Assembly: GCA_021647945.1 (NCBI GenBank)
Contig: JAKITT010000025.1
Coordinates: 1-36,453, forward strand
Length of the DNA: 36,453 nt
Direction of reading: 5' to 3'
Origin: Candidatus Polarisedimenticolaceae bacterium
GTDB taxonomy: Bacteria; Pseudomonadota; Gammaproteobacteria; Chromatiales; Chromatiaceae
The notes below the pieces were generated by a model. The model was not told the origin of the DNA. It made no database searches and worked only from the letters and a program-made list of their open reading frames with translations. Shown one piece after another: positions 15,807-23,369 of the stretch; within the stretch, counting starts at the first letter, position 1, and each line of letters opens with the position of its first letter. The translations under genes were made by a program, and so were the position numbers.

Positions 15807-16217
15807 CCAAGCTGTCTGATAACTTCCCAAACCAAGAACTCGTTGCAAACCCAATGCATTGGCTCCATTCTTTTGGCTGGTTACAAACCAAATTGCCAGA
15901 AACTATATTTTTAGTGGAAACTTGGTTCTTTCAAATAAGGTTCCTGCTGTTATAGACATCTCTCGATTGCAGCTCTGACAGCGGAAGTTTCCACGACCCG
16001 TTTTCTATGGCGTTCTATCTGACCCACACCGTGGGCAAATATAGCCATCGGACCAGCGAACTTTCGTAACATAGTCTCGGCATGCTGATTCATCAACAAA
16101 GAAAGTTTCAAATTCATTGAATGTGCGAGGGTAGTCAATACTGGCTTTAGGCCTCCGCTCAGTGTTCATCCACCAAAACACTACATATAGCAGTTACTCA
16201 CGTCAAGTGGATAGCCC
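15807..16217 (-). mobile_element. IS1595-family (ISXO2-like) insertion sequence relic
   Basis: Reading the minus strand from ATG 16169 gives MNTERRPKASIDYPRTFNEF, then CRDYVTKVRWSDGYICPRCG, FRCQSCNRE, and further LFERTKFPL, FLAIWFVTSQKNGANALGL and LGSYQTAW. This is the zinc-ribbon plus N-terminal part of ISXO2-like transposases. Two in-frame stops (after CGSDRTP and after FPLKI) replace probable Trp codons, and the reading ends at the junction with the IS4 relic near 15807. The outer end has GGGCTATCCACTTGACGTGA reading inward from 16217, which looks like its terminal inverted repeat. Dead fragment. Confidence 0.8.
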
Positions 16218-16323
16218 GCAACATCTATTTCCCTAACATTTCAGCGCACTTTCAGTGACTGATTCACTTTTCCCAAGAGGTAGCAGAGAGTAATATAGGC
16301 GCTTTCATTTTTGAATCAAACCG

Positions 16324-17244
16324 ATGTCTGCACTCTCTATAAAAAATCTACACAAATCCTATAGCAACGGATTTACGGCACTGAAAGGGATCGACCTTGA
16401 GGTTGAAGAGGGTGACTTCTTTGCTCTGTTGGGGCCTAACGGTGCGGGTAAATCGACCGCTATCGGTATCATCGCATCACTGATCAACAAATCAGACGGC
16501 ACGGTCTCTGTGTTTGGCCATGATCTGGATAGTGACCCCGAAGCGGTGAAGAGCTATATCGGACTGGTGCCTCAGGAGTTTAACTTCAACCAATATGAGC
16601 CGGTCGAGGAGATTCTGGTCAACCAGGCGGGTTATCAGGGGGTGCCACGGCGTGAGGCGTTCCGACGTGCAGAGATCTACCTGAAGAAGACAGGATTGTG
16701 GGATAAACGCCGCGTTAATGCACGGATGCTCTCTGGCGGTATGAAGCGGCGCATGATGATTGCACGGGCATTAGTGCACCATCCAAAACTGCTGATCCTG
16801 GATGAACCCACCGCCGGGGTCGATATCGAAAACCGCCATTCGATGTGGGATTTTCTGCGTGAAATCAACGATAACGGTACCACTATCATTCTGACCACAC
16901 ACTATCTGGAGGAGGCGGAGAGTCTCTGTCGTAAGATTGCGATTATCAACCAAGGTGAGATCATCGAGAACACCACCATGAGCGGCCTACTCAATCGTCT
17001 CCATTGTGAGGTCTTTTTATTTGATCTAAAAGAGCCCGTCAGTGAAGTCCCCAATCTGGGAGATTACGCCGTCAAATTAATAGATGAGTGCACCATTGAG
17101 GTGGAGGTTTCGCGTGAACAGGGGATCAATCCACTCTTCACCACACTCTCCAACCGCGGGCTGGAGGTGGTCAGCATGCGTAATAAACAGAACCGTCTGG
17201 AGCAGCTCTTTGTTGAGCTAATACAGCAAAGCGGGGAGGCGTGA
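16324..17244 (+). CDS. ABC-2 type transporter ATP-binding protein (YadG-like)
   Basis: 306 residues. Walker A GPNGAGKST, Q-loop in GLVPQEFNF, signature LSGGMKRRM, Walker B LLILDEPTAGVD and switch His in LTTHYLEEAE make a complete ABC ATPase (about 3-230). The remaining 75 residues form a C-terminal regulatory-type extension. Together with the next gene it matches the E. coli YadG/YadH pair, an export system of undefined substrate. Its stop TGA overlaps the ATG of the permease (TGATG), so they are translationally coupled. A long gap with IS relics lies upstream; the start has no clear SD. Confidence 0.92.
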   Translation: MSALSIKNLHKSYSNGFTALKGIDLEVEEGDFFALLGPNGAGKSTAIGIIASLINKSDGTVSVFGHDLDSDPEAVKSYIGLVPQEFNFNQYEPVEEILVNQAGYQGVPRREAFRRAEIYLKKTGLWDKRRVNARMLSGGMKRRMMIARALVHHPKLLILDEPTAGVDIENRHSMWDFLREINDNGTTIILTTHYLEEAESLCRKIAIINQGEIIENTTMSGLLNRLHCEVFLFDLKEPVSEVPNLGDYAVKLIDECTIEVEVSREQGINPLFTTLSNRGLEVVSMRNKQNRLEQLFVELIQQSGEA

Positions 17245-18017
17245 TGGCGATGCCACGATATGCCATTGCCTACCAAACTATTCTGACTAAGGAGATTCTC
17301 CGTTTTAGCCGTATCTGGATTCAGACGCTGATACCACCTGCTATCACGACAGCACTCTATTTCCTGATTTTTGGTCAATTGATCGGTGGCCGTATTGGTC
17401 AGATGGATGGGCTAGACTACAACCAGTTTATTGTACCTGGCTTGATCCTGATGTCGGTGATCACCAACTCCTATAGCAACGTAGTCTCCTCATTTTTCAG
17501 CTGTAAATATCAGCGCCATATTGAGGAGCTACTGATCTCGCCGGTGCCAAACTGGGTCATTTTGGCTGGATATGTCAGTGGCGGTGTCGTACGTGGTGTG
17601 ATGGTGGGCATTATCGTCACCCTGGTGGCGAAGTTTTTTGCCGATTTCACCATCCACAGTTACCTGCTGACGGTCACTGTATTTGTGCTCACATCTATCC
17701 TCTTCGCACTGTGTGGCTTTATCAATGCCGTCTACGCCAAGACCTTTGATGATATCTCGATTATTCCCACCTTCATATTGACGCCACTCACCTATCTCGG
17801 CGGCATCTTTTATTCGATTAAACTACTGCCAGACTTTTGGCAACAGCTCTCACTCTTCAACCCGGTACTCTATATGATCAACGCCTTTCGCTATGGTGTA
17901 TTGGGTATCTCAGATATTGACATTGCCACGGCTCTAACCATCATCATCAGCTTTATTGTGGCGCTGGTTATTTTCAGTCTCTACCTACTTGACCGTGGCA
18001 TTGGCATTAAACAGTAA
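17244..18017 (+). CDS. ABC-2 type transporter permease (YadH-like)
   Basis: 257 residues with about six hydrophobic segments, typical of an ABC-2 membrane domain: LIPPAITTALYFLIFGQLIG, FIVPGLILMSVITNSYSN, the amphipathic SSFFSCKYQRHIEELLISPV, and LTYLGGIFYSIKLLP followed by LFNPVLYMINAFRYG, which are the family landmarks. It forms the inner-membrane channel driven by the ATPase encoded just upstream. ATG 17244 is preferred because GGAGG lies 5 nt upstream; GTG 17241 and ATG 17250 are alternatives. Substrate unknown. Confidence 0.92.
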   Translation: MAMPRYAIAYQTILTKEILRFSRIWIQTLIPPAITTALYFLIFGQLIGGRIGQMDGLDYNQFIVPGLILMSVITNSYSNVVSSFFSCKYQRHIEELLISPVPNWVILAGYVSGGVVRGVMVGIIVTLVAKFFADFTIHSYLLTVTVFVLTSILFALCGFINAVYAKTFDDISIIPTFILTPLTYLGGIFYSIKLLPDFWQQLSLFNPVLYMINAFRYGVLGISDIDIATALTIIISFIVALVIFSLYLLDRGIGIKQ

Positions 18018-18163
18018 GCAATTTCCACTACTTTCAGCAGGATAAATGCCAGTAAATCAGCCCGTTTCCTCAAGAAGCGCTCTTACACGCCGTAAATATA
18101 GAGTATTAGAGGCAAGTGAAGTCGATTCGGGCTGTTTACAGCAATAATTTCTGGGGTCAGTTT

Positions 18164-18760
18164 ATGTATAGATGGCATCTTTTTAACACCGTTTTGTGTA
18201 TCTCTCTTCTGCTGCTGTTATCTCAATCTGTCATGGCACAACCAAAATTTATCGGTAATGTGAAATGCGCCAGTTGTCATAAGGTTGAGTTTGCATCATG
18301 GGAGCTAAGCGCTCATGGTAAAGCCTTCAATATTCTGAAACCTGGAAAGCGTAAAGTGGCTAAAAGGTTGGCCGATCTCGACCCAGAAAAAGATTACACT
18401 CATGAAAAAAAGTGCATGAAGTGTCACGTAACGGGTTATAGAAAAAAAGGCGGATTTAAAAGTATTGAAGCTACGCCAGAGATGGCAGGCGTAGGCTGTG
18501 AGAGTTGTCATGGCCCTGGTGGAGAGTATAAAACGCTGCATGAAGAGAACTTATATGGCTTCAAAAAGAATCAAGCAGAACCCTTAGGACAGCTCTACGG
18601 TGAAGATGATGAGAGTGTATGTAGAGCCTGCCATGGGCATGAAGATGCACCTCATAACGAGAGCCTTGATCCAAAATATAAATATGATTGGAAGGCCAGT
18701 CTAAAAAAACAGGACACCTACCACGCTAAAAAACGTGGCAGAAGTCAGTTCTCATTCTAA
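18164..18760 (+). CDS. Periplasmic tetraheme cytochrome c (c554-like)
   Basis: 198 residues from ATG 18164, with a clean signal peptide (MYRWHLFNTVLCISLLLLLS, cleavage near VMA-Q). Four c-type heme motifs are visible: CASCH (C35), CMKCH (C84), CESCH (C112) and CRACH (C153). The layout, including GVGCESCHGPGG, matches the cytochrome c554/c-prime family, which carries electrons in the periplasm and in nitrifiers accepts them from hydroxylamine oxidation. An upstream GTG (18116, GAGG nearby) would place 16 residues before the signal and is less likely. The next gene is a sensor diguanylate cyclase with its own Cys/His site, so electron state and c-di-GMP may be linked. Confidence 0.88.
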   Translation: MYRWHLFNTVLCISLLLLLSQSVMAQPKFIGNVKCASCHKVEFASWELSAHGKAFNILKPGKRKVAKRLADLDPEKDYTHEKKCMKCHVTGYRKKGGFKSIEATPEMAGVGCESCHGPGGEYKTLHEENLYGFKKNQAEPLGQLYGEDDESVCRACHGHEDAPHNESLDPKYKYDWKASLKKQDTYHAKKRGRSQFSF

Positions 18761-18789
18761 GGGCGTGCTGAATAAGTCATGATTATTTT

Positions 18790-20841
18790 ATGCTATCTAG
18801 ACTCATTCAGAGTCATTTTACTTTTTATAAAATAAAAACAATGAACCGACAGCCACTGCCCCCTACCAAGCTTAATCGCATGAAACTTAGCACTAAGTTT
18901 CTCTCTGCACTATCCGTCATTCTATTATTAATGACCGTGATGGATGTTATTTGGGATGCACAAAAAAGCACCAAAATTTCACACAATATAGTCAAAGAGT
19001 GGACCTTTCTCTTCGCAGAAAATGTACGGGTTTCACTCAACACCTTAATGCGTGAAGGGCAGATGGATATACGCTTTGCTCTCTTTAAATCGATGCAGGA
19101 GGAACTACATGGTTTAGAGAATGTGCGTGTCATTCGGGCACAGCGAACCAACGACATTTTTATGGAGGTCAATAAAAGAGATGTCATACCACCACTTGCT
19201 GCCACTATGCATAGGGCAATCGATGAGAGGGACTCACTGAATAACCATCTGGCAGGGGTGACTGATGAAGATAAAAAAGAGGCCATGCAAGAGGAGATCG
19301 AAGAGCTCGATTACACCATTGATGAGATCAGTGAACGAATTAAGGAGGCCTCGCAACCTATCCTGATTGATAAACGTGAAGAGCCAAGAGATGAGCTTGA
19401 TCATCAGGTTCTTGAGACCGGCAAACCCATTTATCATTTTGTCGATGATGATGTGCGTGTTTTGATTCCCTATACCGCACGCAGAGAGAGCTGTTCAGAG
19501 AAGGATGGCTGTCATGTCTACGCCAAAGAGGGGGATGTGTTAGGTGCCATCAGCATGCAGTTCTCTCTACAGAAAATTAATGAGCAGATCAGAGAGAACA
19601 ATTTAAATGTGGCGGCTGTCTGGGGGGCGCGTTTTATAATTCTTATGGTGGTCATTGTTATTCTGCTCTCGTTGATTATCACTAACAATCTACAGAAGAT
19701 TGTGGTCGTCTTTAATACGATGGCAAAAGGTGATTTTTCAGTTCGGGCTGCCGTTAATAGTGGTGATGAAATTGGTCAACTAGCGGAAGATTTTAACAAG
19801 ATGGCCTCTTCATTAGAAGATACCCGGGCCGAACTTGACCAACGACTACTTGAAATTTATGCACTCTACAATGTCAGTAAAACCCTAAATGCCAGCTTTG
19901 AAACTGAGCAACTACTGATCAAACTTGTTGAAGATATCAGTAAAAATATGGATATTAGCCGTATGATGGTGCTGCTACCCGATAAGCACTTTACCAAGCT
20001 AGAGATCGCCTCCCATACTGGCTTCACTGATGAAGAGATCAGAGTCGCCGATCCAGACATCCATAAGGGGATCTACGCCTTAGTTACATCAAGCGGCGTC
20101 AGCCAAATTGTTGAGGATATTGATAATGGTGGAAATATCCTTCCAGGGGATATTTTCAGTCCAAAAATTGGCTCACTGCTTGCCGTTCCATTTCTACGCC
20201 GTGGCGCCGTATTAGGGCTAATTTGTGCTTTTCGTGATCGCCCGAAGAGTTTCCAGTTTTCTGATCTAAAACTCTTCCATAGTGTGGCAGAACACCTCGC
20301 CATTGCGATGGAAAATGCACAATTGTTTGAGAAGACCAAACAGATGGCCATTACCGATGGTCTGACTGGCCTCTATAACAAACGCTTCTTTCTGGAGATC
20401 ATGCACACTGAAGTGGAGCGCGCCAAACGGTGTGAGCATGACCTCTCTTTCATCATTATGGATATTGATAACTTCAAGAATTACAACGATACCAATGGCC
20501 ACCCGGCAGGAGACACGCTGCTTAAAGAGCTATCAGAGCTTATTAAAGGAGCCATTCGCAAAGTGGATATCCCCTGTAGGTATGGTGGTGAGGAGTTTGT
20601 TGTCATCTTGCCTGAAACCTCTAAGCATGATGCAAAAAAAGTGGCCGAAAAACTGGTCTCAATAATCAATAGCCATCACTTTGCTCACGCCGCTACTCAG
20701 CCACTGGGGTTTGTCTCGGTAAGTATGGGACTAGCCACCTTCCCGCAAGATGATAGCGATAAGGATGGGCTGATTATTAAAGCAGATGAAGCACTCTACT
20801 CAGCTAAGACTAGCGGTAAAAATAGGGTTGTTTTAGTCTAA
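18790..20841 (+). CDS. Membrane diguanylate cyclase: periplasmic sensor, HAMP, GAF, GGDEF
   Basis: 683 residues. TM1 at about 35-55; a periplasmic region of about 220 residues; TM2 at about 275-298; HAMP (about 299-350); GAF (about 365-510); GGDEF (about 520-683). The active site is GGEEF (599-603) with an intact inhibitory I-site RxxD (590-593, RKVD), so it should make c-di-GMP and be feedback-inhibited. The sensor domain ends with C235-SEKDG-C241-H242, then GDVLGAISMQFSL, the place where related sensors carry a CxxCH heme site before an LGxI strand; here the spacing is five residues. The start is uncertain: ATGs at 18790, 18841 and 18880 all lack a good SD. Confidence 0.9.
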   Translation: MLSRLIQSHFTFYKIKTMNRQPLPPTKLNRMKLSTKFLSALSVILLLMTVMDVIWDAQKSTKISHNIVKEWTFLFAENVRVSLNTLMREGQMDIRFALFKSMQEELHGLENVRVIRAQRTNDIFMEVNKRDVIPPLAATMHRAIDERDSLNNHLAGVTDEDKKEAMQEEIEELDYTIDEISERIKEASQPILIDKREEPRDELDHQVLETGKPIYHFVDDDVRVLIPYTARRESCSEKDGCHVYAKEGDVLGAISMQFSLQKINEQIRENNLNVAAVWGARFIILMVVIVILLSLIITNNLQKIVVVFNTMAKGDFSVRAAVNSGDEIGQLAEDFNKMASSLEDTRAELDQRLLEIYALYNVSKTLNASFETEQLLIKLVEDISKNMDISRMMVLLPDKHFTKLEIASHTGFTDEEIRVADPDIHKGIYALVTSSGVSQIVEDIDNGGNILPGDIFSPKIGSLLAVPFLRRGAVLGLICAFRDRPKSFQFSDLKLFHSVAEHLAIAMENAQLFEKTKQMAITDGLTGLYNKRFFLEIMHTEVERAKRCEHDLSFIIMDIDNFKNYNDTNGHPAGDTLLKELSELIKGAIRKVDIPCRYGGEEFVVILPETSKHDAKKVAEKLVSIINSHHFAHAATQPLGFVSVSMGLATFPQDDSDKDGLIIKADEALYSAKTSGKNRVVLV

Positions 20842-20948
20842 AACCCAGCAAACGAACACCTGCACAGAAGGTCGTTGATATTGCGTCCTTCTTAGTATGC
20901 ACCTGAGATACTCACCCGCCCCACTCCACGCACAACAATGGCGCATCA

Positions 20949-20969
20949 TGCGCACCACGCTTGTGCGCA
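20949..20969. promoter_or_regulatory. Palindromic operator-like site upstream of amtB
   Basis: TGCGCAC (20949-20955) and GTGCGCA (20963-20969) form a perfect inverted repeat with a 7-nt spacer, followed at 20974 by TTGCACC. TGCACC half-sites are typical of NtrC enhancer sites, and the location 60-90 bp before a sigma-54-like promoter fits, but the spacing is not the canonical one. Confidence 0.45.
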
Positions 20970-20978
20970 ATGCTTGCA

Positions 20979-21031
20979 CCAAAATAGAGAAGAGATCTTT
21001 TTTAGTGCAAAATCAACCACTTCTATTTTGG
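20979..21031. repeat. 10-bp perfect inverted repeat overlapping the amtB promoter
   Basis: CCAAAATAGA (20979-20988) and TCTATTTTGG (21022-21031) are exact inverse complements. The right arm ends in the GG of the -24 element described below, and the left arm overlaps a TGCACC half-site. It could form a cruciform, an RNA hairpin or paired regulator sites. Confidence 0.55.
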
Positions 21032-21044
21032 CATGTTTATTGTA
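21029..21044 (+). promoter_or_regulatory. Sigma-54-like promoter of amtB
   Basis: TGGCATGTTTATTGTA has GG, ten nucleotides, then GT, against the consensus TGGCACG-N4-TTGC(A/T). The -24 half is strong; the -12 has GT where GC is usual. It lies 76 nt before the amtB ATG. Nitrogen control of amtB through sigma-54 and NtrC is well established in proteobacteria. Confidence 0.6.
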
Positions 21045-21097
21045 GGTAACAGGCAAACTTTTGTAGTTTTGTTAGAACACAATCTGCTTGCCACCTA
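21044..21097 (+). other. Stem-loop in the amtB leader
   Basis: TAGGT...GGCAA in the left arm pairs with TTGCC...ACCTA in the right arm (about 21044-21056 with 21088-21097), enclosing a large AT-rich loop. It lies between the promoter and the ATG and could affect translation or mRNA life. Confidence 0.4.
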
Positions 21098-21119
21098 TAA
21101 ATATAGAGAAGAGGTTTAG

Positions 21120-22427
21120 ATGCGGTCTATGAAATTGATAAATAGTGTCACACTATCAGCACTATTGTTTTTGCCCACGGCTGTTATGGCACAAGAAGAG
21201 GCGTTGAATGGGGCTAACACCGCCTGGATATTAACCTCAACAGCCCTGGTACTGTTCATGACACTGCCGGGGCTCGCCCTCTTCTATGGCGGATTAGTAC
21301 GCACCAAAAATGTGCTCTCCGTTATCATGCAGTGCTTCTCTATAGGCTGTATGGCATCCATTCTTTGGCTAGTGGTGGGTTACAGTCTCGTATTTGGTGA
21401 GGGCAACGCCTTTATTGGTGACTTCAGTAAAGTGATGATGGCGGGTGTCAGCCGTGAAGCACTCTCAGGCGATATACCTGAAATCCTCTTCATGATGTTC
21501 CAGATGACCTTTGCCGTAATCACCCCTGCGCTCATCATTGGTGGTTTTGCTGAACGCATGAAGTTCTCAGCCATGATCATCTTTAGTGGTATCTGGCTAC
21601 TTGCCGTCTACTCCCCTGTTGCCCATTGGGTATGGGGCGGTGGTTGGCTAGGCCAGATGGGCGTACTTGATTTTGCCGGCGGCATTGTGGTGCACATTAC
21701 TGCCGGTGTCAGTGCGCTGGTTGCAGCCATTGTCATTGGCCCTCGTCGTGGTTTCGGCACCACGGCTATGCCACCGCACAATATGACCATGACGATGATG
21801 GGCGCTGGCATGTTGTGGGTCGGTTGGTTTGGTTTTAATGGCGGTAGTGCACTGGCTGCCAACGGTGATGCTGCAATGGCTATCGTCGTCACACATATCT
21901 CCGCCTCGGCAGGTGCCATTGCTTGGGGAGCCATTGAGTGGAAAAAATTTGGCAAGCCGAGTGCATTGGGCGTCGCCACCGGTATCATCGCGGGCTTAGG
22001 CACCATCACGCCAGCCTCCGGTTTTGTCGGCCCTGGCGGTGCATTGATTATTGGCCTTGTCGCAGGTGTTGTCTGCTTCTTTGCCACTCAATATCTCAAG
22101 CGCACACTGAAAATTGATGACTCACTGGATGTTTTCCCCGTGCATGGGGTTGGCGGTATTATCGGTACCCTGATGGCCGGAGTTCTTTCAGCCACCTCAC
22201 TCGGTGTTTTCAGCGGTTTTGGCTTTGCGGATGGCGTGGGTTCAATGTCTGAACAGTTTGGTATTCAGCTCATCGGCGTTGTCAGCACCGTTGTTTTCTC
22301 CGCCGTTATGACATGGGCCATTCTGAAACTGGTCGATAAATTGGTTGGCTTGAGAGTTACGGAAGAGGAGGAGATTGAAGGGTTGGATATCGCGCTACAT
22401 GATGAACGTGGTTACGACATCTCTTAA
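21120..22427 (+). CDS. amtB: Ammonium transporter
   Basis: 435 residues with a signal-like N-terminus ending near VMAQ, then about 11 hydrophobic helices. The twin pore histidines are H192 (GGIVVHITAG) and H342 (DVFPVHGVGG), and GGLVRTKNVLSVIMQ, AERMKFSAM and WFGFNGGSALAANG are characteristic. The trimeric inner-membrane channel moves ammonium/ammonia. It is normally paired with glnK; no PII gene is adjacent here. A sigma-54-like promoter and TGCACC half-sites upstream suggest nitrogen regulation. The C-terminal tail VTEEEEIEGLDIALHDERGY is of the kind that contacts GlnK in other members. Confidence 0.96.
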   Translation: MRSMKLINSVTLSALLFLPTAVMAQEEALNGANTAWILTSTALVLFMTLPGLALFYGGLVRTKNVLSVIMQCFSIGCMASILWLVVGYSLVFGEGNAFIGDFSKVMMAGVSREALSGDIPEILFMMFQMTFAVITPALIIGGFAERMKFSAMIIFSGIWLLAVYSPVAHWVWGGGWLGQMGVLDFAGGIVVHITAGVSALVAAIVIGPRRGFGTTAMPPHNMTMTMMGAGMLWVGWFGFNGGSALAANGDAAMAIVVTHISASAGAIAWGAIEWKKFGKPSALGVATGIIAGLGTITPASGFVGPGGALIIGLVAGVVCFFATQYLKRTLKIDDSLDVFPVHGVGGIIGTLMAGVLSATSLGVFSGFGFADGVGSMSEQFGIQLIGVVSTVVFSAVMTWAILKLVDKLVGLRVTEEEEIEGLDIALHDERGYDIS

Positions 22428-22439
22428 AGGCAAATAGTT

Positions 22440-22470
22440 GAGGGGGCGTTAAGCCCCCTCTCTGTTTTAT
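22440..22470 (+). terminator. Rho-independent terminator of amtB
   Basis: GAGGGGGC (22440-22447), loop GTTAA, GCCCCCTC (22453-22460), then TCTGTTTTAT. Perfect 8-bp GC stem with a U-rich tail, 12 nt past the stop. The MITE-like element begins directly behind the tail. Confidence 0.9.
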
Positions 22471-22534
22471 TGTAGGGCACCTCTATTAATTCATGGATGA
22501 GCAGCTTGAACCCATAATTTCCAATGGCAGCGTT

Positions 22535-22575
22535 GCTAAGTGCTTGCAATAGAACAACTATTACAAGCACTTAGC
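22535..22575. repeat. Long REP-like hairpin inside the element
   Basis: GCTAAGTGCTTG (22535-22546) pairs perfectly with CAAGCACTTAGC (22564-22575); inside that, after one C/A mismatch, AATAG pairs with CTATT around the loop AACAA. This gives 17 pairs of 18. Weaker complementarity seems to extend outward on both sides to about 22515 and 22597. Confidence 0.85.
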
Positions 22576-22599
22576 GCCTTGCTCTTGAAAACTATGAAA

Positions 22600-22743
22600 G
22601 GGGGTATCCACTCCATTGGCCTAATATGGTAGTAGGTGCACATTCATGTGCATGTTTGCAGGTTCGGCTGGTCGCATAAATGCGACCCTACGCGAGCATG
22701 AAAGTGTCTGGAGTGGAAAAAGGCCAATGGAGTGGATACCCCC
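22600..22743. repeat. 144-bp unit bounded by 23-bp perfect inverted repeats
   Basis: The arms 22600-22622 (GGGGGTATCCACTCCATTGG plus CCT) and 22721-22743 are exact inverse complements. Between them are two further palindromes: TGCACAT-TC-ATGTGCA (22637-22652) and GGTCGCAT-AA-ATGCGACC (22670-22687). It may be a second, nested non-autonomous element, or the core of the larger one; no clear target duplication flanks it. Confidence 0.85.
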
Positions 22744-22810
22744 TCACTTATGAATCTCAATCTGTCTCACCCAGGATTAATAGAGGTGCTCTGTAATATC
22801 AACGCTCTTC

Positions 22811-23215
22811 TTACCCTTTACGGTAGCTTGCCAAGGCGCTGTCTGTCTCGTGCAGCGCCACCTCTACAACAGGGAAACCTCCCTGCTCAACATAATCAAA
22901 GATCAAACGGGCGATATTCTCTGCCGTCGGATTACAATCCATAATAAAAACAGGCTCATCGGCCAGCTGCACAGCTGGTAGAAATGGATCATCTTTGAAC
23001 ATCAGCATTTTATGGTCGATCTGTTCGTTGATCCATGACTTAACGTAGTCACCAATATCAGAAAAATCGACCACCATACCCATATCGTCCAGCACGTCAG
23101 ACTCTAACTTAATCACAGCAGTAGCGTTGTGACCATGCAGGTTCCTGCACTTGCCTTTATGGTTGACCAAACGATGGCCGTAACAAAAATGGATATCTTT
23201 CGTAACTGTGTACAT
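22811..23215 (-). CDS. queD: 6-carboxy-5,6,7,8-tetrahydropterin synthase
   Basis: 134 residues. The zinc-binding histidines H14 (FCYGHRL), H27 and H29 (LHGHN), the nucleophilic C23 (GKCRNLHGHN), NPTAENIA and the catalytic LHET near the C-terminus identify a QueD/PTPS-family enzyme. It converts 7,8-dihydroneopterin triphosphate to 6-carboxytetrahydropterin, the second step of queuosine tRNA modification. No queC, queE or queF is nearby. It converges on amtB across the MITE-like element and lies divergent from the hypothetical gene at 23370. Of ordinary length for QueD. Confidence 0.94.
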   Translation of the reverse strand: MYTVTKDIHFCYGHRLVNHKGKCRNLHGHNATAVIKLESDVLDDMGMVVDFSDIGDYVKSWINEQIDHKMLMFKDDPFLPAVQLADEPVFIMDCNPTAENIARLIFDYVEQGGFPVVEVALHETDSALASYRKG

Positions 23216-23302
23216 CTGTATTTTAAGTGATTATGGTTAAAAAATTGGAGGCAAGTATATGCCGATTCCCTACTATTATGCCAAAAAAGATCGGTGATTG
23301 AC

Positions 23303-23329
23303 TAAAGATGTAATACCTATCGCCGAGAT
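23303..23329 (+). promoter_or_regulatory. Sigma-28 (FliA)-type promoter of the hypothetical gene at 23370
   Basis: TAAAG at 23303-23307, ATG, exactly 11 nt, then GCCGAGAT at 23322-23329. The consensus is TAAAGTTT-N11-GCCGATAA: the -35 core TAAAG is perfect, the -10 matches 6 of 8 including GCCGA, and the spacing is exact. It ends 40 nt before the ATG. Confidence 0.6.
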
Positions 23330-23369
23330 AGAGTTTATATAGGCGTTTTTTTCTTAAATCGGAGCACTC

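Larger units (their letters stand above)
22475..22791. mobile_element. MITE-like element, 317 bp, with 18-bp terminal inverted repeats and TGTA target duplication
   Basis: The left end (22475-22492, GGGCACCTCTATTAATTC) and the inverse of the right end (22774-22791, GAGCACCTCTATTAATCC) match at 16 of 18 positions. TGTA flanks both sides (22471-22474 and 22792-22795). No transposase is encoded; internal short frames are not genes. Inside are a near-perfect hairpin (22535-22575) and a 144-bp unit with 23-bp inverted repeats (22600-22743). Four-bp duplications are typical of IS5-type transposition, so a non-autonomous derivative of such an IS is the simplest reading. It sits between the convergent amtB and queD genes without damaging either. 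Confidence 0.75.

Noticed and set aside
15647-15955. Short open frames around the IS junction as separate small genes
   Set aside because: They are fragments of the two transposase relics in shifted frames or antisense to them.
18057-18134. CAGCCCG/CGGGCTG pair upstream of the cytochrome gene as a riboswitch or terminator
   Set aside because: Only 7 bp at about 70-nt distance with no supporting inner helices.
21608-22087. 159-codon frame antisense to amtB
   Set aside because: Proline/alanine-rich mirror of amtB codons with no independent evidence.
22732-22944. 70-codon open frame across the right end of the MITE-like element
   Set aside because: It overlaps queD on the opposite strand and palindromic DNA, with no SD or recognisable protein.
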